Shown piece after piece: positions 1 through 6,965 of a stretch of 11,329 bases of DNA. The stretch lies in contig JAJRTI010000075.1 in the NCBI GenBank assembly GCA_024278415.1, positions 1-11,329 of the forward strand, written 5' to 3'. The position numbers and the translations under genes are program-made. The stretch's first letter is position 1. The number at the start of each line of letters is the position of its first letter. Below the pieces are notes generated by a model. That model was given only the letters and a program-made list of their open reading frames with translations, was not told where the DNA came from and did no database searches. The DNA comes from Planctomycetota bacterium. Its GTDB lineage: Bacteria > Planctomycetota > Brocadiia > JAJRTI01.

Positions 1-36
1 CAACTCGCACTCCGCCCAATATGACGGCCCATGTAC

Positions 37-53
37 GCACCCCGACGGGGTGC
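37..53. repeat. Hairpin A1 (7-bp stem, 3-nt loop)
   Basis: Arms GCACCCC (37-43) and GGGGTGC (47-53) are perfectly complementary around the loop GAC. This is the first element of cluster A. A very similar element with loop GAA opens cluster B near 7666, and in both places the next hairpin arm begins at the same distance. Confidence 0.75.
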
Positions 54-63
54 AGGGATATAG

Positions 64-83
64 CCTTGGGCTTCAGCCCAAGG
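64..83. repeat. Hairpin A2 (9-bp stem, 2-nt loop)
   Basis: CCTTGGGCT (64-72) pairs perfectly with AGCCCAAGG (75-83) across the loop TC. The same two arms recur at 216-235 with the loop AA, so the arms are conserved while the loop is not. Confidence 0.8.
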
Positions 84-215
84 ACAAAGGCGGCATGCAC
101 AGGCCCCCCGCGCTGTAGGCGCGGCGGAGCCGCCCGATATCCCGCCGCGTGCGGCCCCGTTTCCGTTCCTCGTTCCGGCGCTCCTTCAGAGCGCGGTGCC
201 GATTGGCGTCGGTGA

Positions 216-235
216 CCTTGGGCTAAAGCCCAAGG
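216..235. repeat. Hairpin A3, same arms as A2
   Basis: CCTTGGGCT (216-224) and AGCCCAAGG (227-235) flank the loop AA. The arms match those of the hairpin at 64-83 base for base. It is followed after 10 bases by another hairpin at 246-262. Confidence 0.8.
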
Positions 236-245
236 CTTTATGCCT

Positions 246-262
246 GTGCGACTTCGTCGCAC
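246..262. repeat. Hairpin A4 (7-bp stem, 3-nt loop)
   Basis: GTGCGAC (246-252) pairs with GTCGCAC (256-262) around the loop TTC. Loop size and stem length match the other elements of clusters A and B. Confidence 0.75.
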
Positions 263-263
263 C

Positions 264-398
264 GTTCGCCCGCAGGGTTCCCGTATCCGCGGCGCCCACC
301 GCACTTGCCTCCGCCGCGCCGATATGGGTATCCAGAAGAAAGCCCAGATGCCCATATGGGGCGAACCCAACTCGCCCAGGGAAGCAGCATGCGAGTTG
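264..398. repeat. Nested inverted repeats of unknown role
   Basis: GTTCGCC (264-270) is complementary to GGCGAAC (360-366). Inside it, ATATGGG (322-328) is complementary to CCCATAT (351-357), and CCCATATGGG (351-360) is itself a perfect 10-base palindrome. Just outside, CAACTCGC (368-375) pairs with GCGAGTTG (391-398). Each match is only 7-8 bases, so chance pairing in GC-rich DNA cannot be excluded for any single one. Confidence 0.35.
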
Positions 399-502
399 CG
401 CTCTGGCTGATACTTGAGGCGAGACCGGGTTTGGATGTTCGGAAGATGTTGCCACCACAACTACATGGTATGCCATAATAACCTCTACTTTTCGCGCTCG
501 CG

Positions 503-530
503 TTGACAAAAGAACAGGTTCATGTACAAA
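503..530 (+). promoter_or_regulatory. Promoter-like sequence upstream of hydrolase remnant
   Basis: A perfect -35 hexamer TTGACA (503-508) is followed after 16 bases by TACAAA (525-530), which matches the -10 consensus at 4 of 6 positions. It lies about 100 bases upstream of the ATG at 631, in the least GC-rich part of the window. It may be the surviving promoter of the broken hydrolase gene. This is a motif match only. Confidence 0.35.
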
Positions 531-630
531 GGTCGGCCCAAAGTGCGCCCAACGTATTTCATTGCCTTGGTTTTTTGCAATTCAAGCCCAAGAATGCCTT
601 GAGTTATTGCATGCACATCGGGGAACCACA

Positions 631-906
631 ATGACACACACGGCATTGGTCGCCTGCATGCTGCTAACCGCGGTGCTGGCGGAGGCCAGTGAACTCGATC
701 CGCCGAACGACGTAGCGTTCACCGCGGTGCTGGACGGTTCGACGCAGCGCAACGTCGAGATGCTCCCGAAGGGCTTCGACCCGGCCAAGGAGCACCACGT
801 CCTCATGGCGTTCCACGGCCATGGCTCGGACCGATGGCAGTTCGTCAAGCAGACGCGCGGCACTTAGAAAGAGGCGCGTGCCATCGCGACGAAGTACAGA
901 TGGATG
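631..906 (+). pseudogene. Broken 5' part of a secreted alpha/beta-hydrolase gene
   Basis: From the ATG at 631 the frame encodes a signal peptide (about residues 1-19, hydrophobic core LVACMLLTAVLA) and then the start of an alpha/beta-hydrolase of the polyhydroxybutyrate-depolymerase/esterase type. Residues 59-66 give MAFHGHGS, the beta-strand plus oxyanion-loop HG motif, followed by RWQFV. Codon 79 is TAG (865-867). The same frame then continues with KEARAIATKYRWM (868-906), which is what such proteins carry next. After about 906 all resemblance stops, and the end of the minus-strand gene begins at 1006. The catalytic Ser, Asp and His regions are missing, since such enzymes are usually about 300 residues long. 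I therefore call it a nonsense-mutated, 3'-truncated remnant. The start is supported by the signal peptide and a weak GGGGA upstream. The family call rests on motif recognition, not a search. Confidence 0.7.
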
Positions 907-1005
907 CAAATCGCGCAGAGCCTCTTTCCCCATCCGCGTGATGTGTGGGCATCTTCGGATATCTGTATTTCCTCCCTTCTGCGGCAAATCGTGTGGCCCC
1001 GCCGC

Positions 1006-4000
1006 CTACTTGCGCTGAAGTTCGAACGCTGTCGTACCGCTGACGCCGGTGGCCACGTCCGTGGCCTTGAGCGCCCACGCTCCCACGGGATCGTTCAGCG
1101 CGGTGCGGAATGCGCCGCGGGCCGAGCCGGCGCTCGCTACGAGCAGGGCATCGTAATGCCGGAGCCTTCGGCCGGCTGGGTCGGTGACTTCAACGCGGAA
1201 CACATGCAGGCCAGGCTTCGCGCCGCCGGCCTGCACTTGCACCGAATACTCCACCTCGCCACCGAGCCGGCCTCGGCCGACCGCGACGCGCACCGCGTCG
1301 ACGCGATAGGGAAGCAGCGCGTACAGCTTCGCGTCGCCCTGCTTGATCTCGGACTCGATGCGCTGCCGCCGGCCCAAGAACTTCCCGGCGCGGATGTCGT
1401 ATACGAATGATTTGCGCGGCAACTCAATGCGGACCGGCATCGCCGCGTCCGTTTCTTCTCGCTTGCCTTTCTTCGCGCCTGGCTGCGTCGGTTTGGGTTC
1501 GAGGACTGTGGCCACGTAGCTCGCGTCGCCGGAGCGGAACCGCACGGTGCGGAAGTGGGCCCGCTCGTCGTTCGCCGCGGCCACACGCACGGCCGGCGCG
1601 ACCCCGCGGAGAGCCAGCAGCTTGGCGACGACGTCGCGCAGATCCTTCTCCATGCCCAGTTCGCGGCGCTTGGGGTAGCTGCGCATGAGGAAGTTGAGGA
1701 ACACGGCCGTTCCCTGGCCCACGCGGTTGGCCACGAGCACCGGCCCGCGCGTGTGCTTGCCCAGGGCCCTGCCTTGGGTGAGCGTGAGCGCGGGCTCGCC
1801 CAGCTCGACGTCGATCTGTGCGCCATCGACCCGCGCTTCGCCCTCGCTCCGCGGGCGGGCTGGCGCGGGTTTGCCGCGGCGCATGCCAAAGAGGCCGTCG
1901 AGGATCGCGGCGGGCCGCGTGCGGCAACGCTTGTCCATGAGCCCGGTCCGGGCGTCCGCCAACACGAGGCCGCCTTGGTCCGCGTACGCACGAATCGCCA
2001 CGGCCTCCGCGTTCGACATCGCAACGGAATAGGGTAGCACCAAGGCCGCGTACTGCCGGCGCGTCAGCTTGCCGTCGGCCATCTCCTTCCCGGACACGAA
2101 CTCGCACTGGAGGCCCAAGTCCTCCAACGCCTGCACCCAGCCGCGCCGGTTGTCGCTGAACACGGTGCTGTCGCCAAAGATGAACGCGGCGCGGATGCTG
2201 GGCTGCGAGTAATGGATCGCGATGGGGTTCGCGCGCTCGAGCCGGTTGAAGAGCGTCGCGAGGCCGCTCTTGAGTTCCGCGACGACTTGGGCCGCGTCCT
2301 GCGTGCTGACCGTGGGCCGGTAGTCGGGGAAGAACATGTAGCGGCTCACGAAGTAGGAGCCCCCGCGATTGCCGTTCAGGAAACGCCACCACAGGGAGTA
2401 GCGCATGCGCGGGTTGCGCACCATGTAGCCATACCACGGCGCCCGCGGCAGGCGGCTGCCAAACGAGCGCTGCATCTCCAGCGTCTCGTGGTGCGTGTAG
2501 TTCTGCGCGAAGTCGAGCGTGTGCACGAGCTTGGACCAGTCGTACCCGCCGTACGCCTCCGCGGCTTGGCTGCCGGACATGCCGACGGTCGCGCGAGGAT
2601 CGCGCTCCCGAAGCCGGGCGCGCACCCAGCGGAAGAAGTTCTGGAACGTGTCGTCCATGAACTCGCGGTGCTCAGCCCACGGCGCGTAGTTGCCCCGGCC
2701 CTTGACCTCGTATGCGGTCATGGGCATCACCTCGTCCCACGACGCGAACTGCGTGTCCCACGCGCGGTTGAGATCGGCGAGGGACTTGTAGCGCGGCTTG
2801 AGCCACTCGCGGAACTGAGCCAGGCACTTGTCGCCGAAGCAGTAGTCGAACGGCGTCACGTAGTACGTGATGCTCATCTCGTCGCCGAGGTTGTATCCGA
2901 TAGGTTCGAGCCACCCGGTGAACTCGGCCAGCTTCCGCAGCTTCTGCGCGAGCGGCTCCAGATCGGCGGCGCTATTCAGGCACACCGGGCGCACGAGGTA
3001 CTGCTTGTCGTGCGTCTTGGCGTACGCGGCCCGGGCCTTGGCGAACGAGAGCTTGCCCTTGGGCGGCCGGCTGGTGCTCAGCGCGGCATAGCACGCGTTC
3101 ATGACCATGGTCTTGAACCCGGCGCGCACCGCGGAGTCATACTCCGTGTCGAGGAGCCAACTGCTGCTTGTGATGACCGTGTCGATGCCGTAGTCCCGAA
3201 AGACCTTCGCCTTGAGCGGGATCATGTAGTCCCGCTCGTACGCGCCGGCCGGGTTGCCCCAGAGTTGGCTCTCCCAGTCGCCCCATCGGCGTTGGGCGTG
3301 CGCGTCGGGCAGCATGATGAAGTCCGTTTCGCTTGTGGCTAGGAGCTTGCCGCGTGCGGAAGCCGTGACCGCGACTTTGCCCACCGTGACCAACGGCTTG
3401 CCGACCGGGAACTCAAACGCGGCCTTCGCGTTTGCGGCCGCGTCGATTGTGGTCTTCGCCTCGCCAATGAGCCGGCCGAGCGAGTCGGTGAACGCGGCGG
3501 CCAAGTCGAGGGTTCGGGGTGGGTCCGAGCTGAGCCCCACCTCGACGCGTACGGTCTCGCCGGGGTGGTAGAGCTTCTTGTCCGCGCTCAGGGAGTCGAT
3601 CTGCACGCCGGTTTGTACGCGCAGGGCAGCGGTTCCCCAGAGCACGACCTTGCCGTCGCGCTTCACGATCACGTCCACGAGGTTCAGCCCGGCCGGCAGG
3701 GCCGCTCGAATCGGAAGGTCGATCGTACTGGAGCCGGCCGGGATGGAGATGGAGATCTGCCGCTCCTCGCGGATGTTGCCCCATGCATCGGAGACTTTCA
3801 GATGGGCTTGCGCCTGGAGCGATGCGCCGGAGTTTTCGACTTGGGCCGTGAACAGCGCGGCGTCGCGCGTCTGCTCGGCCCCAATCTCGCGCCATTGCAC
3901 GTCCGGCTCGCGGCGCGCGGCCCAGACGAGGCTTTTGCACAGCAGCGAGAAGTGATATTCCCAGTAGCGGAACTTTTGGGGGGCGTTGCGCACCCACGGC

Positions 4001-5892
4001 GTGATGCCGGTCATGTAGGAGCCGATGCCCTGCCAGCCCGTGTTGTATGCGAGCACGACGACGCGGCCCTTGCCGGGGCCGTCCGCCGCCACGAGCAGCG
4101 GCCCCCGCCCCGCGCGGGCCAGCACCTGGCCCTTGGCGTCGTAGAACGCGTAATCGGTTTGGGGCAGTACTTCGAACGGCACGCCGAGCGTGAGGTAATG
4201 CGGCGTCGTCGCCATCCACTGACCGCGCCGGTATCGCAGATGCCGCTCCCGGCGCACGGGCAGCAGGTCGTACAGCGCGTCCGTCCCGCGGTTCGGCGCG
4301 ACCCACACGAGCCCGGTCCCGGCCTCGACCTTGCGCCGAATCGCGGCGAGCGTCTTGTCGTTGAAGAGCTTGCCGGACAGCCCGCCCACGATGATCGCGT
4401 CCACTTTGCCGGTGAGCTGGTCTTGGATGTATTGGTTGATGTGCTCCTGCGTGAACGGCACGTGCCGGCCGAGGTTCTGCATGCCCGCGAGTGCGCCGCG
4501 CTCGTTCTTGAGGCCCGCGCTGGCCCAGAGTATCTCCATGTCGAGCCGCTCCGCCAACTCGACCGCCTCGCGGCCGTTGAGGATGGACGTGAGCACGAGC
4601 ACCCGCAGCTTGCCTTTGGCGTAGGGCTTGGCCCAGGGGGTGTGCTCGCTCTCGATCTCGGTCGACAGCTTGATGTCGGGCGGCGCGGAGCCGCGGAGAG
4701 CGATGCGATCCTCGAATCGCTCGCTCGGCCGGCCGATGCGTTTCTCAAGCGGCGCGACGCGATACGGTGCGGTCGTTTTGCCGACCTGAAGCGGCGCGGT
4801 GAAGTCCATCCGATCGCGGCCGTCGCTGACGATCCGCCCGCGGAGCACGTACGTGCCGGGCTGCTTCACGGCCACGCGCATGGGCATGGATATCGGCTCG
4901 CCGACCGGCATGTCTACCGGCTGCCGATACACCTGCTCGGCCGGGCCGTCGGGCAGGCGCTTCAATGTGACGATCAATTCTCCCTTCGTCGGCAGGCCGG
5001 CATAGAGCACGGCCTTGGCCTCCAGCGCGCCGGGCGCGTCGAGGGATTCGGGCTTGTCCCAGCCCGCAACCACGCCGCCGCCCGCGCCGTGGACGACGGG
5101 CAACCCGCTGAACACGATGACGTTGCCCGGCGTGCGCAGCGTATCGCCGTTGGTGATCTCCGCGGTGCGGAACGCCCACTCCATGCACGCGTTGTTGCCG
5201 TGGCGCAGGATGTAGAAGCACATGAGCCGGCGGTACTCGATCTCGTACGCGAGGCCCGCGCCGCTCGCGCCCGCGACCGCGGCCCAACCCCGCGCCGGGT
5301 TGTAGAACCACGACTGGCCGGAGCCCGTGCCCTGGTCCATGGCGACCGTGCCGTCGTCCAGGGGCAGGTAGCACGTCATGGGCTCCCCGCGCACGGTCAG
5401 GATGTTCTTGAACCACAGGCCGATGCGCTGCGGCACCATGAGCGCCTGGCCCACGTGGAACAGATACTCGACCCGCACCTGGCTCTCGCCGTCGCGCAGC
5501 GTGATGCGCCGCTCGAACTCGGTGCGCCGTGTGAACCCGACTTGGCCGTTGGCGCGCAAGACGACGGTCACTTGGCCCGGCGCCTTGCGGATCTCATGCG
5601 TCCACGCGCAGCGCTCCCATTGCATGTACAGATCTCGGTCCGCGTAGTTCCACACGCGGTTGCCCAGCAGCACGGCCTCGCCGGGCGACGTGAATCGCTT
5701 GCCGGTGGGCTTGTGCTCCAGGAGCGTACACATGCCTCCCTCGCTAGGCGAGAGGATCATGCGCACGTAGCGGTTTTCCAAAAGCACGCTGGGCTTGCCT
5801 TGGTAGGTGATCTCCGAGACCGCAGCAGCAGCATGCGCGGCCGACGTGGCGCACAGGATCCCGATGAAGGCGGACAGTTTGAGATATGGCAT
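1006..5892 (-). CDS. Giant secreted GH42 (beta-galactosidase)-like multidomain protein
   Basis: This 1628-residue protein starts with a signal peptide (cleavage near AHA, residue 22), so it is exported. In order I see a beta-rich galactose-mutarotase-like N-terminal region (about 25-375), a ThuA/glutamine-amidotransferase-like Rossmann domain (about 428-660), two Ig/MG2-like beta domains (about 670-860, including KKLYHPGETVRVEV), a GH42-like TIM barrel (about 880-1215), a second amidotransferase-like domain like the GH42 trimerisation domain (about 1219-1430), and a C-terminal beta region (about 1440-1628). GH42 hallmarks are GYNLGDE with E1005 as probable acid/base, C1018 and C1023 of the cysteine cluster, and FREWLKPRY...LNRAW...F (1027-1049). 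The usual nucleophile segment, PFWxME, aligns by eye to APWYGYM (1151-1157), with no Glu. The length is about twice a typical GH42 enzyme. GGAG stands upstream of the ATG. The probable role is glycan hydrolysis outside the cytoplasm; substrate unknown, and it may be non-catalytic. The stop is TAG. Confidence 0.8.
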   Translation of the reverse strand: MPYLKLSAFIGILCATSAAHAAAAVSEITYQGKPSVLLENRYVRMILSPSEGGMCTLLEHKPTGKRFTSPGEAVLLGNRVWNYADRDLYMQWERCAWTHEIRKAPGQVTVVLRANGQVGFTRRTEFERRITLRDGESQVRVEYLFHVGQALMVPQRIGLWFKNILTVRGEPMTCYLPLDDGTVAMDQGTGSGQSWFYNPARGWAAVAGASGAGLAYEIEYRRLMCFYILRHGNNACMEWAFRTAEITNGDTLRTPGNVIVFSGLPVVHGAGGGVVAGWDKPESLDAPGALEAKAVLYAGLPTKGELIVTLKRLPDGPAEQVYRQPVDMPVGEPISMPMRVAVKQPGTYVLRGRIVSDGRDRMDFTAPLQVGKTTAPYRVAPLEKRIGRPSERFEDRIALRGSAPPDIKLSTEIESEHTPWAKPYAKGKLRVLVLTSILNGREAVELAERLDMEILWASAGLKNERGALAGMQNLGRHVPFTQEHINQYIQDQLTGKVDAIIVGGLSGKLFNDKTLAAIRRKVEAGTGLVWVAPNRGTDALYDLLPVRRERHLRYRRGQWMATTPHYLTLGVPFEVLPQTDYAFYDAKGQVLARAGRGPLLVAADGPGKGRVVVLAYNTGWQGIGSYMTGITPWVRNAPQKFRYWEYHFSLLCKSLVWAARREPDVQWREIGAEQTRDAALFTAQVENSGASLQAQAHLKVSDAWGNIREERQISISIPAGSSTIDLPIRAALPAGLNLVDVIVKRDGKVVLWGTAALRVQTGVQIDSLSADKKLYHPGETVRVEVGLSSDPPRTLDLAAAFTDSLGRLIGEAKTTIDAAANAKAAFEFPVGKPLVTVGKVAVTASARGKLLATSETDFIMLPDAHAQRRWGDWESQLWGNPAGAYERDYMIPLKAKVFRDYGIDTVITSSSWLLDTEYDSAVRAGFKTMVMNACYAALSTSRPPKGKLSFAKARAAYAKTHDKQYLVRPVCLNSAADLEPLAQKLRKLAEFTGWLEPIGYNLGDEMSITYYVTPFDYCFGDKCLAQFREWLKPRYKSLADLNRAWDTQFASWDEVMPMTAYEVKGRGNYAPWAEHREFMDDTFQNFFRWVRARLRERDPRATVGMSGSQAAEAYGGYDWSKLVHTLDFAQNYTHHETLEMQRSFGSRLPRAPWYGYMVRNPRMRYSLWWRFLNGNRGGSYFVSRYMFFPDYRPTVSTQDAAQVVAELKSGLATLFNRLERANPIAIHYSQPSIRAAFIFGDSTVFSDNRRGWVQALEDLGLQCEFVSGKEMADGKLTRRQYAALVLPYSVAMSNAEAVAIRAYADQGGLVLADARTGLMDKRCRTRPAAILDGLFGMRRGKPAPARPRSEGEARVDGAQIDVELGEPALTLTQGRALGKHTRGPVLVANRVGQGTAVFLNFLMRSYPKRRELGMEKDLRDVVAKLLALRGVAPAVRVAAANDERAHFRTVRFRSGDASYVATVLEPKPTQPGAKKGKREETDAAMPVRIELPRKSFVYDIRAGKFLGRRQRIESEIKQGDAKLYALLPYRVDAVRVAVGRGRLGGEVEYSVQVQAGGAKPGLHVFRVEVTDPAGRRLRHYDALLVASAGSARGAFRTALNDPVGAWALKATDVATGVSGTTAFELQRK

Positions 5893-5962
5893 TTTGAGTC
5901 TCCGCTACTGTTGGTAGCCGCAGCCGCCAGGGTGCGGGGGAGCAAAAGCAGGGCAAGCATTC

Positions 5963-5982
5963 CCGCATGCTGGCGCATGCGG
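5963..5982 (-). promoter_or_regulatory. Intercistronic hairpin between the two minus-strand genes
   Basis: CCGCATGC (5963-5970) and GCATGCGG (5975-5982) form a perfect 8-bp stem with a 4-base loop. It lies 10 bases past the stop of the upstream gene and about 70 bases before the start of the giant gene. There is no T-run after it on the minus strand, so it does not look like a standard intrinsic terminator. It could act in RNA processing or partial attenuation. Confidence 0.45.
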
Positions 5983-5992
5983 CGACGGATCG

Positions 5993-6811
5993 CTACTGCT
6001 GAGACACGGGCAGGAGGATGCGATACGCGATCCGTCCTTTGACGCCTCTGAGGATTCGCCCGCGCCAGGAGATTTCGCGCGGCCGCGTCTGGAGTTGCAC
6101 GTGCTTGCGCCAACTGAACGTTGTCGGCAAAGGCGCGTCCCATACGATGTGCACCGGGCCGACGCGGGTCCGAATCGTCAATTGCTCCAACGGCTCGCGC
6201 AGCCGCGCGTCGCTGACACTAACCGTGTCCAGCTTGAGGCGGCCGGTGAAGATGCGATCGCCGCGAAGGCCCATGAAGGGACAATCGCTGACCGTCTCGG
6301 GCGTGAAGAACATGAGCACGCCGAAGCCATTCCACCGACAGGTGCGCACCCACGCACAATCGTAAACGACCGAGATTTCGCCGGTCGGCGTGAGCGTGAG
6401 GGTCTGGTCCACGAGGCACAGCGTCTGCCCGTCGAGCACATTCGGCTTGGCCACCTTGTGGCGGAACCGGAAGACCCGCGTGCCGCGCCGGTCGTACGTC
6501 TCGCGTTCCGGCTCCTCGATCGTGAGCCCCCGCGCGCCGATGCCCTCGCCCTGCACCGTGCGCACGGGCTTGCCGCTGGACGAGATCGGCGACGTGTAGA
6601 GCGCGCCGGCATGCGACATGATCTCCCGGCCGTGGACCTTCAGGCTCCGCATCGAGCCGAAGCGGGTGACGCGGACTTGGTATTCACTCGTCCCCCAAAC
6701 CCCGTCGCGCTCCGTCCCTCCGAGGAGTTTGACCTCGAACGCTCTGGCCCACAACGGACCCGCGCCGAAGCAGGTTGCGAGAACAAGCACAAAACGGTAT
6801 CGGGCGACCAT
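5993..6811 (-). CDS. Secreted beta-rich protein of unknown function
   Basis: The 272-residue product has a basic start and a hydrophobic segment (MVARYRFVLVLATCFGAGPLW) ending in ARA at residue 24, a convincing signal peptide cleavage site. The rest is rich in alternating strands (for example LTLTPTGEISVVYDCAW), has no membrane helix and no catalytic motif I recognise. By feel it is a beta-sandwich, possibly of the galactose-mutarotase/carbohydrate-binding type, but I cannot name the family. I chose the ATG at 6811 because it begins the signal peptide and has a GAGAGG-like site upstream. A longer frame extends to 7030 but would run across the nth start and put the signal sequence in the interior. 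The giant GH42-like gene follows 100 bases later on the same strand, so the two are likely co-transcribed and may act on the same glycan. The stop is TAG. Confidence 0.7.
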   Translation of the reverse strand: MVARYRFVLVLATCFGAGPLWARAFEVKLLGGTERDGVWGTSEYQVRVTRFGSMRSLKVHGREIMSHAGALYTSPISSSGKPVRTVQGEGIGARGLTIEEPERETYDRRGTRVFRFRHKVAKPNVLDGQTLCLVDQTLTLTPTGEISVVYDCAWVRTCRWNGFGVLMFFTPETVSDCPFMGLRGDRIFTGRLKLDTVSVSDARLREPLEQLTIRTRVGPVHIVWDAPLPTTFSWRKHVQLQTRPREISWRGRILRGVKGRIAYRILLPVSQQ

Positions 6812-6859
6812 AGCCTCTGCCCTCTCAATCCCGTGATTGGGTTTGCAGCCGGAGCACCC

Positions 6860-6888
6860 AGTATCGACTCCGCGGGCTCGTTTGGCAA
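6860..6888 (-). promoter_or_regulatory. Candidate promoter of the minus-strand secreted-protein operon
   Basis: Read on the minus strand, TTGCCA (6888-6883, 5 of 6 to the -35 consensus) is separated by 17 bases from GATACT (6865-6860, 4 of 6 to the -10 consensus). The predicted start of transcription is about 40 bases before the ATG at 6811. Spacing is ideal, but this is motif matching in GC-rich DNA. Confidence 0.4.
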
Positions 6889-6891
6889 GGC

Positions 6892-6920
6892 CCGGCCGCG
6901 GCTTGCAAATCCGGCCGCGG
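6892..6920. repeat. Direct repeat CCGGCCGCGG in divergent control region
   Basis: The decamer CCGGCCGCGG occurs at 6892-6901 and again at 6911-6920, 19 bases from start to start, close to two helical turns. It lies between and within the two divergent candidate promoters, where a regulator could bind. GC-rich decamers recur easily by chance in such DNA, so this is tentative. Confidence 0.35.
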
Positions 6921-6930
6921 ACGGTATCGT
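6903..6930 (+). promoter_or_regulatory. Candidate nth promoter
   Basis: TTGCAA (6903-6908) and TATCGT (6925-6930) lie 16 bases apart, each matching the sigma-70 consensus at 4 of 6 positions. The predicted transcription start is roughly 30 bases before the nth ATG. It would sit back to back with the minus-strand promoter, the two -35 hexamers being 14 bases apart. Confidence 0.3.
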
Positions 6931-6965
6931 ATGCCCCCATCGCACACCAGAGAAGGGAACGGACT

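Larger units (their letters stand above)
1..630. other. Gene-free region with hairpin cluster
   Basis: I see no credible coding region here. The left part (37-262) is a series of perfect short hairpins listed separately, the middle (264-398) contains weaker nested inverted repeats, and 400-620 is less GC-rich and includes a promoter-like sequence. The octamer CAACTCGC occurs at 1-8 and again at 368-375, with its inverse GCGAGTTG at 391-398. Short open frames over this stretch are low-complexity translations of the repeats. Confidence 0.7.

Noticed and set aside
1..400. CRISPR array
   Set aside because: The repeats are short palindromes at irregular spacing, without constant repeat-spacer lengths or cas genes nearby.
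865..867. TAG reassigned as a sense codon throughout this genome
   Set aside because: At least four intact genes in the window end with TAG at the length expected, so full reassignment does not fit; partial readthrough is left as an open question.
2212..3342. A 376-codon plus-strand open frame opposite the giant gene
   Set aside because: Same reason: its composition mirrors the opposite strand's codons and there is no recognisable motif or ribosome site.
3565..6042. An 825-codon plus-strand open frame opposite the giant gene
   Set aside because: It lies antisense to the well-supported GH42-like gene. Its translation is Arg/His/Ala/Val-rich low complexity, with no domain or signal peptide. 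Long antisense frames are expected in GC-rich DNA.
5757..6143. A signal-peptide-like stretch (MLALLLLPRTLAAAA) just upstream of the giant gene in another frame
   Set aside because: It is out of frame with the giant gene, which has its own complete signal peptide and ribosome site at 5892. It leads only into a shadow translation.
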